From the NCBI RefSeq assembly GCF_000468035.1, contig NZ_KI260539.1, forward strand, positions 309,709-373,708: a DNA stretch of 64,000 nt, written 5' to 3'. This DNA is from Selenomonas sp. oral taxon 892 str. F0426 (lineage in GTDB: Bacteria > Bacillota > Negativicutes > Selenomonadales > Selenomonadaceae). Position 1 is the stretch's first letter; each line of letters begins with the position of its first letter. Both the position numbers and the translations under genes were made by a program. The notes beneath the pieces are model-generated. The model was not told the origin of the DNA, did no database searches, and saw only the letters and a list, made by a program, of their open reading frames with translations. Shown piece by piece: positions 61,698-64,000 of the stretch.

Positions 61698-62260
61698 CAG
61701 TGTGGTTTGGTATTCTCAAGCGCCATCGGCAATGTATGTGCCGCAGCTGCCATCTCGCGCAGATCAGCGGACGATTTCTTCGCCCAGACAGCGGATACCT
61801 TTTTTTGAAATGCAAGCGCCGAAAGAGGCTCTTCTTTTTGTGTACGTACATTCTGTCGTATGATCTCTGCGAACTCCTCGGGCACATGTGCCGTTCGCTG
61901 CGCAAGCAGAATCTTTAAGTTCGTATCGACGAGATAGAGATGGATCGTCGGATCAACGAGACTCTTTTCATCCGGCAGCAATTCCTTCTTGACGAGCGAG
62001 AGGGAGAGCGGTGCATCGCCCCAACCATCCTTGAAGATCCCGTCAATGCGATAGAGAAGGAAGAGAATGCCGTCGACCTCTGTCAGGGCAAACTCAATTT
62101 CTCCCGTACGGAACGCCTCGACGGCGATGGCATCCGTGTGCGAGAGCTGGAGCAGGAACATTATGCCGTTCCGATCCACCTGAAACATCCCGCCGTCCGC
62201 CTGTGCCAGTATGGGCATAGGGAACGGGTCACCAACAGAAAAATTCACCGACGTACTCAT
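61697..62260 (-). CDS. Hypothetical protein
   Basis: A 187-residue soluble protein without signal peptide or membrane helix; I do not recognise a family. The N-terminal half alternates hydrophobic strands (NGIMFLLQL; IEFALTEVDGILFLLYRID), suggesting a beta-rich fold, and the C-terminal third is helical and charged. GGAGAT lies just before the ATG. It is a single-gene transcript facing the nitroreductase. Confidence 0.75.
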   Translation of the reverse strand: MSTSVNFSVGDPFPMPILAQADGGMFQVDRNGIMFLLQLSHTDAIAVEAFRTGEIEFALTEVDGILFLLYRIDGIFKDGWGDAPLSLSLVKKELLPDEKSLVDPTIHLYLVDTNLKILLAQRTAHVPEEFAEIIRQNVRTQKEEPLSALAFQKKVSAVWAKKSSADLREMAAAAHTLPMALENTKPH

Positions 62261-62310
62261 GACATCTCCTTACTAACATTCATGCAAAAAATATCTTGGA
62301 ACGAAAGCCA

Positions 62311-62340
62311 TTGTATTTTATAGATACATTATTATATAAT
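62311..62340 (+). promoter_or_regulatory. Promoter for rfbA-rfbC
   Basis: -35 TTGTAT (62311-62316), 18-bp spacer, -10 TATAAT (62335-62340). Confidence 0.55.
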
Positions 62341-62380
62341 GATAGACAGAATTCTTCAAGAACGCAGAAGAGGTGACGGG

Positions 62381-63256
62381 ATGATCAAGAAGGGAATTAT
62401 CCTCGCAGGAGGATCGGGCACGCGGCTCTACCCGCTGACAAAGGTCGTATCAAAGCAGCTCATGCCGATCTACGACAAGCCGATGATCTACTATCCGTTG
62501 AGCACGCTGATGCTCGCGGGCATCAAGGACATCCTCATCATTACAACGCCGAGCGACAGCGCGCTCTACAAGGAACTGCTCGGTGACGGCAGTCAGCTTG
62601 GCATTTCCATTTCGTATGCCGTGCAGCCGAGCCCGGACGGACTTGCACAGGCATTTATCATCGGCGCGGACTTTATCGCGGGTGAGGGATGCGCACTTGT
62701 ACTCGGTGACAACATATTCTATGGTTCTGACTTTGCTCAGGTCCTGCAGTGCGCTGTGCAGAGCGAGGACGGCGCAACCGTGTTCGCATACTACGTGTCC
62801 GATCCAGAGCGCTATGGTGTCGTCTCCTTCGATGCGGTGGGGAATGCGCTCACGCTCGAGGAAAAGCCCAAAGAACCAAAATCAAACTACGCCGTTACGG
62901 GACTTTACTTCTATGACAGCGACATCGTAGAGATCGCACGCGGCATCCGTCCTTCGGCGCGTGGAGAGCTTGAGATTACGGACGTGAACAAGGTATATCT
63001 TGCGATGAACAAGCTTCGCGTGGAGCGCCTGAGGCGCGGCTATGCGTGGCTCGACACGGGAACGCATGAGTCCCTGCTGTCGGCGGCGACATTTGTCCAG
63101 ACCATCCAGGCACGGCAGGGACTCAAGATTTCCTGCATTGAGGAGATCGCCTACCGCATGGGGTACATCGACGCCGAGCAGGTGCTTCGCCTTGCCGAAC
63201 CCCTTGCAAAGAATGAGTACGGCATCTATCTGAAACGCATGATTCAGGATGCATAG
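62381..63256 (+). CDS. rfbA: Glucose-1-phosphate thymidylyltransferase
   Basis: A 291-residue nucleotidyltransferase making dTDP-glucose, first step to dTDP-L-rhamnose. The nucleotide-binding motif is [21 protein letters not shown] (near 6-26), followed by [10 protein letters not shown], and GDNIFYG near 110. The ATG at 62381 follows GAGGTGA; an earlier in-frame ATG lacks one. Followed 12 nt later by rfbC. Confidence 0.96.
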   Translation: MIKKGIILAGGSGTRLYPLTKVVSKQLMPIYDKPMIYYPLSTLMLAGIKDILIITTPSDSALYKELLGDGSQLGISISYAVQPSPDGLAQAFIIGADFIAGEGCALVLGDNIFYGSDFAQVLQCAVQSEDGATVFAYYVSDPERYGVVSFDAVGNALTLEEKPKEPKSNYAVTGLYFYDSDIVEIARGIRPSARGELEITDVNKVYLAMNKLRVERLRRGYAWLDTGTHESLLSAATFVQTIQARQGLKISCIEEIAYRMGYIDAEQVLRLAEPLAKNEYGIYLKRMIQDA

Positions 63257-63268
63257 GGGAGCAGTTAA

Positions 63269-63829
63269 ATGAACGTAATTGAAACGGCACTTCCCGGTGT
63301 CCGTATACTCGAACCGCAGGTGTTCGGTGATGCACGCGGCTGGTTCATGGAGAGCTGGTCGAAAAAGAAGATGGAGGATGCAGGGATCTTTGTCGACTTC
63401 GTCCAGGACAATCATTCCTTTTCTGCACAGAAGGGGACGCTGCGCGGTCTGCATTATCAGCTGAACCCCATGGCACAGGCAAAACTCCTGCGCGTCTCGC
63501 ACGGTGCAATCTTCGACGTTGCTGTCGACATTCGACGCGGCTCACCGACGTATGCCAAATGGGTCGGCGTGGAACTCACGGCGGAGAATTATCGGCAGCT
63601 CTTCATCCCGCGCGGCTTTGCCCACGGATTCATCACACTGACCGATGATGTCGAAGTACAGTACAAGGCAGATAATCTCTATGCACCCGACTGCGATGGG
63701 AATATCCGCTGGAACGATCCAGAGATTAATGTGCAGTGGCCGCTTGCACCGACGGTACTATCGGACAAGGATGCTAATGCACCCCTTCTTGCCGCACGTA
63801 CAGAACTCAACTTTACCTACAGCACATAG
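63269..63829 (+). CDS. rfbC: dTDP-4-dehydrorhamnose 3,5-epimerase
   Basis: A 186-residue cupin-fold epimerase, third step of dTDP-rhamnose synthesis. Catalytic His is in LRGLHYQ (near 61-67) and the tail shows IRWNDPEINVQWP. The rfbB and rfbD genes needed to complete the pathway do not follow; a terminator and an apparent rRNA promoter do, so they must lie elsewhere. Confidence 0.96.
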   Translation: MNVIETALPGVRILEPQVFGDARGWFMESWSKKKMEDAGIFVDFVQDNHSFSAQKGTLRGLHYQLNPMAQAKLLRVSHGAIFDVAVDIRRGSPTYAKWVGVELTAENYRQLFIPRGFAHGFITLTDDVEVQYKADNLYAPDCDGNIRWNDPEINVQWPLAPTVLSDKDANAPLLAARTELNFTYST

Positions 63830-63873
63830 GCATGGCAGGATTTTCTTAAAAAGAATCACAAAAAATGAAAAAA

Positions 63874-63900
63874 GGGGGTTGACGAGAGTCAGCCCCCTGT
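63874..63900 (+). terminator. Hairpin ending the rfbAC transcript
   Basis: AGGGGGTTGAC, loop GAGA, GTCAGCCCCCT: stem with one G-T pair, preceded by A's and followed by TGTGTT. Its left arm contains the -35 box of the next promoter. Confidence 0.6.
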
Positions 63901-63908
63901 GTTATATT
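63879..63908 (+). promoter_or_regulatory. Promoter, probably of an rRNA operon beyond the window
   Basis: -35 TTGACG (63879-63884), 18-bp spacer, -10 TATATT (63903-63908). The -35 lies in the stem of the rfbC terminator hairpin. Confidence 0.6.
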
Positions 63909-64000
63909 ATGACAGTCGCGCCGATGAGGGCAACGAAAGCGGAGAGAAACGCTGAAAGCCTCTAAATGGCGCCGGATGTACCCTGAAAACTACACAATGC
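63909..64000 (+). other. Leader with boxA-like element, probably upstream of 16S rRNA
   Basis: No open frame continues here. Near the end, TACCCTGAAAACTACACAA resembles the boxA antitermination element (Bacillus form TGTTCTTTGAAAACT) found in rRNA leaders. Together with the promoter just upstream this points to an rRNA operon starting to the right. Confidence 0.55.

Overview
The window reads as chromosome of a Selenomonas-like member of the Negativicutes. The clues are a PTP-like phytase of the kind known from Selenomonas, a class III fructose-1,6-bisphosphatase, a two-subunit class I fumarase next to a cytochrome b558-type succinate dehydrogenase/fumarate reductase (the succinate-propionate route), and a Firmicute-style SepF/YlmH/DivIVA cluster. 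Base composition looks like mid-50s % GC by eye. Genes are packed tightly: many pairs overlap as ATGA, GTGA or TTGA, and TTG/GTG starts are common. I recognise no prophage, insertion sequence with a transposase, CRISPR array or defence island; this is mostly core chromosome.

Layout. 1-493: no gene, two hairpins and a full-length MITE-like repeat. 494-8384 (minus): cytochrome bd oxidase operon cydABDC, ending in a translationally coupled TPR-like gene and preceded by a half-size P-type ATPase whose catalytic Asp is Asn. 8631-13227: an osmolyte permease/binding-protein fusion, class III FBPase and a convergent secreted phytase. 13448-20758: ileS (long, eukaryote-like type), an MBL hydrolase, miaA-hfq, dut, and an Rrf2 regulator with a cysteine desulfurase. 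20864-30225: rodZ, nrdR, a radical SAM protein, then a long overlapping run pgeF-yggS-sepF-proC-ylmH-divIVA-lspA-rluD-pyrR. 30393-33445: sigH, a secreted vWA protein, and a cobalamin riboswitch controlling an exported CbiK-type chelatase. 33587-37863: an oxidoreductase, an ABC-2 exporter pair and a zinc/manganese-type ABC pair lacking its binding protein. 37935-40530: rpiB-glyA-upp and tRNA-Ser(UGA). 40560-46522: brnQ divergent from murI, then ybgC, two poorly known genes, rph, an XTP pyrophosphatase and a phosphodiesterase. 46845-51795: fumarase and SdhCAB with a MITE between them. 51928-56034 (minus): a chemoreceptor, a BASS-family transporter and a solitary trpD. 56184-61649: a split cobalamin-dependent methionine module and a nitroreductase. 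61697-63829: an unknown gene and rfbA-rfbC. The window ends in what looks like the promoter and boxA-containing leader of an rRNA operon.

Regulatory sequence is unusually legible. About twenty promoters with near-consensus -35/-10 boxes can be read, several divergent, and two convergent gene pairs end inside a single perfect palindrome that carries or touches both stop codons. The most interesting signals are the inactivated-looking P-type ATPase upstream of cydA, a dispersed family of inverted-repeat elements in full, deleted and TIR-only forms (often in 5' leaders or at stop codons), the exported riboswitch-controlled CbiK, and the trpD/BASS transporter pairing. I did not find a clearly new multi-gene system.
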